DNA from: Coxiellaceae bacterium
GTDB lineage: Bacteria > Pseudomonadota > Gammaproteobacteria > Coxiellales > Coxiellaceae
Direction of reading: 5' to 3'
DNA: 11,344 nucleotides
NCBI GenBank assembly: GCA_003450655.1
Contig: DMFG01000105.1
Location: 1-11,344, forward strand
Below the pieces are notes generated by a model that saw nothing but the letters and a program-made list of their open reading frames with translations, did no database searches and was not told the origin of the DNA. Below, one piece after another: positions 1 to 6,835 of the stretch; within the stretch, counting starts at the first letter, position 1, and each line of letters starts with the position of its first letter. A program made the translations under genes and the position numbers.

Positions 1-1
1 C

Positions 2-388
2 TACTCTCCAAAACCACTCAATTGGTCCCTAAAAATTCAGCCGTCCCACATACCTAGCGCCCTTATTTATTTACCTTTTTCTTTTGTTCAAGAATTTATT
101 ATTCGAGGGGTGTTGCAGACCACCCTGTATAGCATCTACGGAAAAAGACACTTATGGCTAGCTATTGTAGTTTCTAATTTAATTTTTGCTTGTGCACATG
201 TCACCTTCTTTGGCTTTACTCATGCGTCTCTCATTATGATTCCGGGCATGATGTGGGGATATATGTATTACAGAAAACCCAACTTAGCTGGGGTTACAAT
301 CTCTCACACCCTCTGCGGAATATTTGTATTTGATATGCTTCATTTGCAATTCATACCGACAAAGTATTGCATCTATTCACTCGTCTGA
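2..388 (+). CDS. CPBP (CAAX/Abi) family membrane protease, C-terminal part
   Basis: The reading frame is open from the left edge to the TGA at 386-388, giving 128 residues of a protein whose N-terminus lies outside the window. A GTG at 110 could be mistaken for a start, but it falls inside the conserved motif, so the real start is upstream. The three CPBP (PF02517) signatures appear in order: an E-E-x-x-x-R-like motif as QEFIIRG (fragment residues 30-36), F-x-x-x-H as FACAH in a hydrophobic helix, and a late His in SHTLCG. At least three hydrophobic segments are present, so it is an integral membrane protein. CPBP proteins are Rce1-like intramembrane proteases; the bacterial substrate is usually unknown. 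The first Glu of motif 1 is Gln here. I recall a QE version in a CPBP subgroup, sometimes fused to cyclic-nucleotide-binding domains, but cannot test that. It ends 7 bp from the convergent neighbour with no hairpin between. Confidence 0.8.
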   Translation, partial: YSPKPLNWSLKIQPSHIPSALIYLPFSFVQEFIIRGVLQTTLYSIYGKRHLWLAIVVSNLIFACAHVTFFGFTHASLIMIPGMMWGYMYYRKPNLAGVTISHTLCGIFVFDMLHLQFIPTKYCIYSLV

Positions 389-395
389 TCGATCA

Positions 396-1604
396 CTATG
401 TCGACGAGCCTTCGGACGATGGCTTAATAGTGCTAGCAGCAGTAGTACCAGGCACCTGTTGAGCATTTGACTGGAGTGTTTGATGCGTATTAACAAAAGG
501 ACTCTTTGCGGTATAACGTCCAGATAAATCTAAAATAGAGGCATCGTTCAGTACCATTCCGGAACGATTAGATCGGGATCCCGAAGTCACCCCTGAAAAT
601 CCTGCTGCTTCACCAAAAAACATAGCATGCAAAAAGTCTTCGCCACACTTTTGCGGAATCCCTAATAAATTCCCAACTTGATGCTTAACAACAAATAAGC
701 CAATGGCTGATGGACTTAAGTCGGAAAACTTTTTGATGATCTTATCATCAATAAAGACACCATCATCCACCACATGAACTAACGCATCAGAGGTATTAAC
801 AGCAATCGTTTGATTAGAAATACCATCACGTAACCAACGAAAAAAAGCCTCACCCTCACGATTCACCGAAGGAACCGTTAACTCTTCACTCAGTTGGCCA
901 AGGGCATTTAACAAATCCATGATGTCATCTAACTTGACCAATGCTAATGCACTGCGGATCCCCCCTCCTCGACCATCCTCTCCGTTTAATGCATCTAGCC
1001 ATTGGGAGTAGATATTAAAGTCACTTGAAATCCATAAAAATCCCTCATGAGACATCAACTGACGCGCCAATAACACCGTAATTGATCCTTGCAACCTTTG
1101 TTGTAAATAATGCCTTGGGTATATTTTATAATGCGCATCATCTTTAACTGACATGGCACCTTCAAATGGCTGCCACTCGCTCATAAAATTACCGGCTTTA
1201 TCGGTAACAATCACACAATGACTGCAAACCACATGACCAATATCACATAATAATGCAGCAGAAAATAAGGCGTATTTATTTAACAAGGAGAGGGATTGAT
1301 TTTCAGGTGCTTGCATCACTAAAATTGCACGAGCAATGCCTTCACTCAACAAGCCACCCAACAAACCATTAGTTTGACGAGGCAATAACTGGACGAACGA
1401 AGCAAAGTCATGAATAAGGGTCAAATAAAGCGATTGAAAAGCTTCTTCTTCAAGGCCCGACACAGTTTGAAGCTGCTGAATAACAGCCTGATAACGAAAA
1501 GAGTCCATCATACTGTCAGATGACATCACTGGCAGTAAGTAACCTTCTTTATATGCCTTAAAACGAATGGCATTCATATCAGCTGGGGTTTGCTTGATAA
1601 ACAT
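396..1604 (-). CDS. TraI_2/TraI_2_C relaxase-like protein with a degenerate HD site
   Basis: The 402-residue protein resembles the PFL_4751-type relaxase (TraI) of integrative conjugative elements. Residues 21-240 follow the TraI_2 pattern: GYLLPV, then FASFVQLLP, GGLL and a helix ending AALLCDIG. Residues 252-295 follow the TraI_2_C (DUF1528) pattern: FFRWLRDGI, a conserved Asn, ALVHVVDDGVFI. TraI_2 belongs to the HD superfamily, yet the HH that usually precedes GGLL reads QTN (78-80), the following His position is SEG, and the HD pair is C120-D121. The metal site therefore looks lost, and enzymatic activity is doubtful. The tail after about 340 is low complexity, rich in S, T and Q. No other conjugation gene, integrase or att repeat is in view, so this is a domesticated homolog or a remnant; the intact frame argues against simple decay. 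The start is the ATG at 1604, preceded on its strand by a weak GAAG. Confidence 0.72.
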   Translation of the reverse strand: MFIKQTPADMNAIRFKAYKEGYLLPVMSSDSMMDSFRYQAVIQQLQTVSGLEEEAFQSLYLTLIHDFASFVQLLPRQTNGLLGGLLSEGIARAILVMQAPENQSLSLLNKYALFSAALLCDIGHVVCSHCVIVTDKAGNFMSEWQPFEGAMSVKDDAHYKIYPRHYLQQRLQGSITVLLARQLMSHEGFLWISSDFNIYSQWLDALNGEDGRGGGIRSALALVKLDDIMDLLNALGQLSEELTVPSVNREGEAFFRWLRDGISNQTIAVNTSDALVHVVDDGVFIDDKIIKKFSDLSPSAIGLFVVKHQVGNLLGIPQKCGEDFLHAMFFGEAAGFSGVTSGSRSNRSGMVLNDASILDLSGRYTAKSPFVNTHQTLQSNAQQVPGTTAASTIKPSSEGSST

Positions 1605-1884
1605 AATTCTTCACTCAGTATTAAGGTTGGCTGACGTTTTTTAAGCATCACAGTCTACGGATATATAATAATGTATAGTATGGGCCATCCGCAACAAAGA
1701 CACTAAGAGATCACTTACACAAACCCAAATACGATCAATTAATGATCAATTTGCCCATTAAAGTCCAATAAAAGAACACCCCAAGATCACACAATCCAGC
1801 GCACCTAACTCTATGTGAAAGCTTGAACTATTCAGGCACTGATGTATCCTAATCCCTTTTAAAATTCATAATGGACGCATTCGC
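1605..1884. promoter_or_regulatory. Divergent intergenic region between the TraI_2-like gene and leuS
   Basis: This 280-bp gap should carry both divergent promoters. It holds no convincing ORF, tRNA or terminator. An AT-rich patch at 1661-1675 offers minus-strand -10 candidates (TATTAT, complement of 1664-1669), with only poor -35 matches upstream. At 1733-1740 and 1744-1751 the 8-mer GATCAATT occurs twice with an 11-bp period, one helical turn apart. The same stretch contains GATCA/TGATC as an inverted repeat around ATTAA (1733-1747). It could bind a protein, but no known consensus is matched. Confidence 0.45.
1823..1850 (+). promoter_or_regulatory. Candidate sigma70 promoter for leuS
   Basis: TTGAAC at 1823-1828 and TATCCT at 1845-1850 are 16 bp apart, each matching 4 of 6 consensus bases. 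Transcription would begin near 1857 and leave a leader of about 28 nt. This is the best pair in the last 80 bp before leuS, but the match is modest. Confidence 0.3.
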
Positions 1885-4344
1885 ATGTCAACCAGTTACA
1901 ACCCTGCAGAGACTGAAAAAGCAGCGCAAGCTTTTTGGGATTCCCACAATTATTTTGCCGTCCGAGAAGACTTGAGCCGTGAAAAATTTTACTGTCTTGC
2001 TATGCTTCCATACCCTAGTGGTGATTTACATGTCGGCCATGTCAGAAATTATACCCTAAGTGACGCTGTCTCTCGATACCAACATATGCTGGGCAAGAAT
2101 GTCATGCAACCTATGGGCTGGGATGCCTTTGGCCTACCCGCTGAAAATGCCGCCATAAAACACAAAGCATCACCGTCTGACTGGACACATAAAAACATTC
2201 AACGCATGCGCAAACAACTCAAACAACTCGGGTTTGCTATTGATTGGAAACGTGAAATTACCACATGTGAACCTTCTTATTATCAGTGGGAGCAATGGCT
2301 ATTTGTTCGCCTCTACAAAAAAGGACTCATCTATAAAAAGAAATCCTTAGTCAATTGGGACCCTGTAGATCAAACTGTGCTGGCTAATGAACAAGTCATT
2401 GATGGTAAAGGCTGGCGATCCGGAGCTCCTGTCGAGCAACGTGAAATTTCACAATGGTTTTTTAAAATCACTGACTATGCTGACGAGCTGCTCGATGACC
2501 TAGACACGCTCACCGGCTGGCCGCAACAAGTCGTCACCATGCAGAGAAACTGGATTGGGCGGTCTCATGGCCTAAAAATACAATTTAAAGTAGTACAAAA
2601 AACCAAGCAGTTCCTAGAGGTTTTTACCACCCGTCCAGACACCTTAATGGGGGTCACTTATCTGGGTGTGGCTGCCCAACATCCGCTTGCGCAACAAGCC
2701 GCCTCTGAAGACAAAGCCATCGCTAAATTTGTTAAACAACACAAAGCCGTTGTCACTGAAGCTGAACGTGCTACTCAAGATAAGCGCGGCATCTTTTCAG
2801 GGTACTACGTTCGCCATCCAATAACGAAAGCAAAAATACCGGTATGGATTTGTAATTTTGTATTGATGGAGTATGGCTCTGGTGCTGTTATGTCTGTACC
2901 TGCACACGACCAACGAGATTTTGAGTTTGCACAACAATATCAACTGCCCATACAACCCGTCATTCTTCCGAGCAAACAAGCTAAATGGGACTTCGATGAA
3001 GCTCCCTATACCGAACCAGGCGTCTTAATCAACTCTGGTGAATTTGATGGACTTAAATCCAAATCAGCTTCAAAGAAAATCACAGCTTCATTAGAAGAAA
3101 GTGACATAGCGACGACCACCACACACTATCGATTACGTGACTGGGGTATTTCACGTCAACGATACTGGGGAACCCCAATCCCCATGATCATATGCAAGCA
3201 CTGTGGTGACGTTCCTGTACCTGAGAACGCACTACCTGTAGAACTACCGACTGACTTAGTCCCTCAAGAGCAAGGCTCCATATTACAAAAAACACCAGAG
3301 TTCTATAAAACCAACTGCCCGCAGTGTGGAAAATCAGCTAAGCGTGATACAGACACTATGGACACCTTTGTTGAATCTTCATGGTATTACGCACGCTATT
3401 GCTGCCATGATCAGCAGCAAGCCATGCTTGATAATCGAACAAACTACTGGACACCTGTCGATTATTATATTGGCGGCATTGAACATGCTGTTATGCACCT
3501 ACTCTATGCACGATTCATGCATAAAGTTTTACGTGATGAAGGACTTGTTAATTCTGACGAACCTTTTAAAACCTTACTCACACAAGGAATGGTCCTAAAA
3601 GACGGCGCAAAAATGTCAAAATCCAAAGGCAATACTGTCTCGCCAACAGCGCTCATTAAACAGTATGGCGCTGACACATTGCGTTTTTTCCAATTATTTG
3701 CAGCCCCACCAGAGCAATCATTGGAATGGTCTGATAGTGGCATTGAAGGCGCACATCGCTTCTTAAAAAAATTATGGTCATTTTGCATAGAACACCAACC
3801 ACTGATCTGCAACGCTCAATCAAATCCAATTGATGAAGCAACTAAAGCCACCTTAATAGACAACGAGCAATATCAAAGCTTTCATGGCATTTTAAAACAA
3901 GCATGCCTGGATATGAGCAAATCACAGTTTAATACCGTAGCATCTGCAACCATGAAAATGTTCAATCTGCTCACACAGCTGGATAAGAACCCGCCCTATT
4001 ATCCTATTCTATTACGCGAATGTACCTCAATTATTTTACGCGTATTAGCGCCCATCACTCCACATATCACACATAACTTATGGCAACTGCTCGATTACCC
4101 TGAAGATATTTTTTCATCCCCTTGGCCAACGCCAGATGAACAGGCTCTACAGCAACAACTGATCACTCTAGTCGTACAAATTAATGGAAAAAAAAGAGCA
4201 ACTTTAACAGTATCCCCGTCGCTTTCAAAAGAAGACACGGAGAAAGCTGCCCTGGATAACTCACAAGTGCAGCAACACCTAGGTGAGCACACTATTAAAA
4301 AGGTTATCGTGATTCCCAAAAAACTGATTAACATCGTGGTATAG
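1885..4344 (+). CDS. leuS: Leucyl-tRNA synthetase
   Basis: Cytoplasmic class I enzyme that charges tRNA-Leu with leucine using ATP. The 819 residues carry the full set of landmarks: the HIGH motif as HVGH at 49-52; the CP1 editing domain with the threonine-rich TTRPDT (248-253) and the HD pair at 341-342, whose Asp is the residue that holds the leucine amino group during editing; a zinc-type insert with C437/C440 and C478/C481; and KMSKS at 576-580, followed by the anticodon-binding and C-terminal domains. Editing should be intact. It is slightly shorter than E. coli LeuRS (860 residues). The ATG at 1885 follows a weak GGA at 1873-1875 and gives the usual N-terminus ending in W-x-x-x; an out-of-frame ATG at 1871 is not the start. 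First gene of the leuS-lptE-holA-nadD operon; the next gene begins 6 bp after its TAG. Confidence 0.98.
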   Translation: MSTSYNPAETEKAAQAFWDSHNYFAVREDLSREKFYCLAMLPYPSGDLHVGHVRNYTLSDAVSRYQHMLGKNVMQPMGWDAFGLPAENAAIKHKASPSDWTHKNIQRMRKQLKQLGFAIDWKREITTCEPSYYQWEQWLFVRLYKKGLIYKKKSLVNWDPVDQTVLANEQVIDGKGWRSGAPVEQREISQWFFKITDYADELLDDLDTLTGWPQQVVTMQRNWIGRSHGLKIQFKVVQKTKQFLEVFTTRPDTLMGVTYLGVAAQHPLAQQAASEDKAIAKFVKQHKAVVTEAERATQDKRGIFSGYYVRHPITKAKIPVWICNFVLMEYGSGAVMSVPAHDQRDFEFAQQYQLPIQPVILPSKQAKWDFDEAPYTEPGVLINSGEFDGLKSKSASKKITASLEESDIATTTTHYRLRDWGISRQRYWGTPIPMIICKHCGDVPVPENALPVELPTDLVPQEQGSILQKTPEFYKTNCPQCGKSAKRDTDTMDTFVESSWYYARYCCHDQQQAMLDNRTNYWTPVDYYIGGIEHAVMHLLYARFMHKVLRDEGLVNSDEPFKTLLTQGMVLKDGAKMSKSKGNTVSPTALIKQYGADTLRFFQLFAAPPEQSLEWSDSGIEGAHRFLKKLWSFCIEHQPLICNAQSNPIDEATKATLIDNEQYQSFHGILKQACLDMSKSQFNTVASATMKMFNLLTQLDKNPPYYPILLRECTSIILRVLAPITPHITHNLWQLLDYPEDIFSSPWPTPDEQALQQQLITLVVQINGKKRATLTVSPSLSKEDTEKAALDNSQVQQHLGEHTIKKVIVIPKKLINIVV

Positions 4345-4350
4345 GGCCTT

Positions 4351-4905
4351 ATGAGCATCACTCAAATAATAAAACACAGTTACATCTACGTGCTGACTGC
4401 AACTCTCACACTATGCAATGGTTGCAGTTTACATCTACAACAATTAGATGACTTCCCATCCACCTTATCCACAGTCTACATCACACAACCCAGCACCTAT
4501 GATCATGGCCTTACTCAAGAACTCTCTCGTTTCTTTAGGCGCATGCATGTAAGCATAGTCAAGTCATCAGCACTATCGCCTATCACTATCACACCATCAT
4601 CTATCCACTACACATCAGAAAGCAAAGCTCTCAACTCCGGTAGTAATGCGATATCGACCACCTATCTACTTCATGCCACTATTTCCGTGCTCGATAAACA
4701 GGGGCATACTATATTAGGACCGAAATCTTTTTCTAGCTCTGAAACCCTTTCTCAAAACTCTACCATTATTAATACGTCTGCAAGAAATACTCTTATGTAT
4801 TCCCAACTCACGCGCACAATCATGCCAAGCATCACGGCCTGGCTAACATCAGACAACTCGAAAAACACTCTGCAAATCGCTATTGAGCACTCTCATGACC
4901 ATTAA
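4351..4905 (+). CDS. lptE: LPS-assembly lipoprotein LptE
   Basis: LptE is the outer-membrane lipoprotein that sits in the LptD barrel and helps insert lipopolysaccharide into the outer leaflet. The 184 residues begin with a short charged stretch and a hydrophobic signal (residues 10-21) leading to LCNGC, with Cys25 as the predicted lipidated residue. The lipobox is unorthodox: G at -1 is normal, but -2 and -3 are N and C, with Leu at -4. After it, CSLHLQQ then FPSTLSTVYI mirrors the start of mature E. coli LptE (CGWHLRD, then VPSTM). The middle is rich in S and T with beta-strand character, and the C-terminal helix ends in an I-M-P-S-I-x-x-W pattern. A GGG next to the leuS stop (4344-4346) serves as ribosome site for the ATG at 4351. 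Position between leuS and holA, the standard gammaproteobacterial order, supports the call as much as the weak sequence similarity does. Confidence 0.88.
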   Translation: MSITQIIKHSYIYVLTATLTLCNGCSLHLQQLDDFPSTLSTVYITQPSTYDHGLTQELSRFFRRMHVSIVKSSALSPITITPSSIHYTSESKALNSGSNAISTTYLLHATISVLDKQGHTILGPKSFSSSETLSQNSTIINTSARNTLMYSQLTRTIMPSITAWLTSDNSKNTLQIAIEHSHDH

Positions 4906-5911
4906 CTCTGACCAACTAGGCCCTCACTTAAAAAAGACACTTTCACCGATTTACCATATCCATGGCGATGACTTACTGCTACAACAAGACGCGCGCACAG
5001 CCATCCGTCGCACCGCCCAACAGCATGGCGCTCAAAGCAGTCAAACATTTTTAATCACCCCAGACATCGACTGGCAACATGTCAACAGCACTCTTTCTCA
5101 ATCAGGGTTATTTGCTGAAAAGGAAATTATAGATCTACGACATCCAACTGGTAAATTTGATAAAAAATCTGCAAATATCCTTGGAGTTTATTTCAAAAAA
5201 CCTAACCCTGACAAGACACTGATTATAACAACACCCAAACTCACAAAAGCACAACTTAACACCGCTTTTTATAAAACACTCACACAACATAGTACGTCCG
5301 TTAAAATTTGGCCTATTCCTTTACCCAAACTACCCGCATGGATTCAACAGCGAATGAAAGCTAAAGGTTTAACCTCTGACACTCAGTCAGCGCGCATGCT
5401 AGCCGAACTTACTGAAGGAAATTTAATTGCTACGCACCAAGCCATAGAGAAACTACACTTACTCTACCCGGGCGAGCGGATTACCCCGACTATGCTACAA
5501 ACGATACTGAGCAACCATCAACATTATTCCATTTATGATTTAACCAATGCAGCTTTATCCGGACAGACACAAAAAACTCTGAATATTTTGTCCATCTTGA
5601 AACAAGAGCATACAGAACCTGTCTTAGTGCTATGGAATATTGCCCGAGAATTACGAGCTTTGCTACCTATGGCATGGCAAGTTGAGCGAGGGGGGGGCAT
5701 TGCTCAAGCAACCGCATCTGCCTGGTCATCACAAAAGCCATTACTGCAATCTGCTCTTAAACGACTAAATTATCAAGCTATCCAACAGTTATTACAAACC
5801 TGCAGCCAGCTAGATCAAACCATCAAAGGCGCACAATCAGGTTCATTCTGGCAGCTCTGCGAGAACCTTCTATTACAATTTACGCATACAGCAACACGCC
5901 AAAAATCATGA
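4895..5911 (+). CDS. holA: DNA polymerase III delta subunit
   Basis: Delta is the clamp-loader subunit that opens the beta sliding clamp during replication. With the ATG at 4895 the protein has 338 residues and begins MTINSDQLGPHLKK..., in register with E. coli HolA (MIRLYPEQLRAQL). The frame also runs up to a TTG at 4883, but those four extra residues have no counterpart, so ATG is preferred; it overlaps lptE by 11 bp. Family landmarks are YHIHGDDLLLQQ near the N-terminus, EGNLIATHQAIEKLHLL in the middle (E. coli EGNLLALAQALERLSLL) and EPVLVLWNIARELRALL in the C-terminal collar domain (E. coli EPVILLRTLQRELLLL). A run of eight G at 5690-5697 encodes a Gly stretch and is unusual in this AT-leaning gene. 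The ribosome site is weak, so translation is probably coupled to lptE. Confidence 0.95.
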   Translation: MTINSDQLGPHLKKTLSPIYHIHGDDLLLQQDARTAIRRTAQQHGAQSSQTFLITPDIDWQHVNSTLSQSGLFAEKEIIDLRHPTGKFDKKSANILGVYFKKPNPDKTLIITTPKLTKAQLNTAFYKTLTQHSTSVKIWPIPLPKLPAWIQQRMKAKGLTSDTQSARMLAELTEGNLIATHQAIEKLHLLYPGERITPTMLQTILSNHQHYSIYDLTNAALSGQTQKTLNILSILKQEHTEPVLVLWNIARELRALLPMAWQVERGGGIAQATASAWSSQKPLLQSALKRLNYQAIQQLLQTCSQLDQTIKGAQSGSFWQLCENLLLQFTHTATRQKS

Positions 5912-6552
5912 TTCAAAGAAGATACCCACTTTTAGGCCTTTTTGGCGGAACCTTTGACCCTGTTCACAATGGACATATTGCCATTGCTCAACACTGCACG
6001 ATACAGTACGAGATGCCATCCATACAATTCATCCCAAATCAAAATCACCACCATAAACCTGATGTACAAGCTAGCGCATCCCATAGAGTCAATATGCTAG
6101 AGATCGCTATAAGAAAACATAAAGAGTGGCCCATTAACACAATGGAGTTATCCGATAGCCAACCCGCCTATACAGTAGATAGTGTCAAGCAGTTAAAACA
6201 CGAGTTTCCACAGCAAGCATTGTGCTTTATTCTGAGTATAGAAGCCTTCAATGGCTTTAATACCTGGAAAAACTATCGAGAGATCATTGATCACTGCCAC
6301 CTCATCATTCTTGGGCGATTCAGTCACACCATAAAGCTCCATACCTGGCAAAAACAATTACTATCCGATTATTCGATAGATCATCCACATGAACTCAAAA
6401 ACAGTATGCGCGGTAAGATTCTACTAGATCCTTACCACCCACCAGCTATCACCTCTACAGACATTAGGAACAACCTTCATACGAACAAACCAACCATCGA
6501 CATCAACCCTGCAGTAAGAGACTATATCAATACTCATGATTTATACCGATAA
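5908..6552 (+). CDS. nadD: Nicotinate-mononucleotide adenylyltransferase
   Basis: NadD joins nicotinate mononucleotide and ATP to deamido-NAD, the penultimate step of NAD synthesis, in the cytoplasm. The 214-residue length matches E. coli NadD (213). The nucleotidyltransferase signature GGTFDPVHNGH is at 13-23; it contains the H-x-G-H ATP site (20-23). The N-x-x-x-H-H-K-P segment at 46-51 and the ITSTDIR motif at 181-187 are also family hallmarks, as are AYTVDS (87-92) and the closing DLYR. One deviation is notable: the usual G-x-D (GQD in E. coli, after F-I-I) reads S110-I-E112. The ATG overlaps the holA stop by 4 bp (ATGA), a tight coupling that fixes the start. It is the last gene of the conserved cluster; the commonly following rsfS and rlmH are not here. 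Confidence 0.95.
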   Translation: MIQRRYPLLGLFGGTFDPVHNGHIAIAQHCTIQYEMPSIQFIPNQNHHHKPDVQASASHRVNMLEIAIRKHKEWPINTMELSDSQPAYTVDSVKQLKHEFPQQALCFILSIEAFNGFNTWKNYREIIDHCHLIILGRFSHTIKLHTWQKQLLSDYSIDHPHELKNSMRGKILLDPYHPPAITSTDIRNNLHTNKPTIDINPAVRDYINTHDLYR

Positions 6553-6564
6553 ATCACCTATAAT
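6537..6564 (+). promoter_or_regulatory. Candidate promoter of the ACP-FAAL pair
   Basis: A perfect TATAAT lies at 6559-6564, just after the nadD stop, with TGATTT (6537-6542, 16-bp spacer) as a weak -35 inside the nadD end. ATCAC (6553-6557) and GTGAT (6574-6578) form an inverted repeat flanking the -10. Transcription starting near 6571 would leave a leader of about 25 nt. Read-through from nadD is also possible, since no terminator separates them. Confidence 0.4.
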
Positions 6565-6584
6565 GACACCATAGTGATGATAAG

Positions 6585-6590
6585 AAGGAG
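6585..6590 (+). promoter_or_regulatory. Strong Shine-Dalgarno for the ACP gene
   Basis: AAGGAG ends 5 nt before the ATG at 6596. It is the strongest ribosome site in the window and fixes the ACP start, consistent with high demand for a carrier protein. Confidence 0.85.
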
Positions 6591-6595
6591 TCAAC

Positions 6596-6835
6596 ATGGA
6601 TACACTGTCTCAGCTAAAAACTATCCTTAATCAAGAATTTGGAATCGATATCAATAATATCGAGAGCCAATCAACCATACAAGGCAACTTAAACCTAGAT
6701 TCCGTTGATCTCATTAGCCTAGTCGCATCCATAGAAATTAAATTCCAAATCAGCCTTAATGAAGAAGACTTATTGCCGATCGAAACACTGCAACAATTAG
6801 CTGACCTTATCGACGAACGCCTTAGTCATGCCTGA
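6596..6835 (+). CDS. Stand-alone acyl carrier protein
   Basis: A 79-residue acidic carrier protein with the four-helix ACP pattern. The phosphopantetheine attachment site is Ser36 in NLNLDSVDLISL, the D-S-x-[DE] form of the family, followed by the helix IEIKFQISLNEEDL and a final ADLIDERL helix. It is more divergent than a housekeeping AcpP, which usually sits in the fab cluster, so a dedicated role is likely. Its stop codon overlaps the start of the acyl-AMP ligase gene by 8 bp, and ligases of that type hand acyl groups to such carriers; the pair should therefore work together in the cytoplasm. It would need activation by a phosphopantetheinyl transferase encoded elsewhere. A D-alanyl or amino-acid carrier is an alternative, but the neighbour favours fatty acyl cargo. 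Confidence 0.9.
   Translation: MDTLSQLKTILNQEFGIDINNIESQSTIQGNLNLDSVDLISLVASIEIKFQISLNEEDLLPIETLQQLADLIDERLSHA

Noticed and set aside
1620..1645. CTTAAT and CTTAAA hexamers on the minus strand before the TraI_2-like gene, considered as a PmrA box
   Set aside because: They are about 20 bp apart rather than 11 and lie downstream of any plausible -10, so the spacing does not fit.
1871..1975. Short out-of-frame ORF (ATG at 1871) overlapping the leuS start, possible leader peptide
   Set aside because: Only 34 codons, not rich in Leu codons, no attenuator-like hairpins, and it runs into leuS in another frame.
4095..4361. Minus-strand ORF of 88 codons across the end of leuS
   Set aside because: Antisense to well-conserved leuS coding sequence, no ribosome site and no recognisable protein; a shadow frame. 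The same holds for the other short frames inside leuS and inside the acyl-AMP ligase gene.
4883..4894. TTG start for holA four codons upstream
   Set aside because: The ATG at 4895 aligns with the known N-terminus of HolA; the extra residues have no counterpart.
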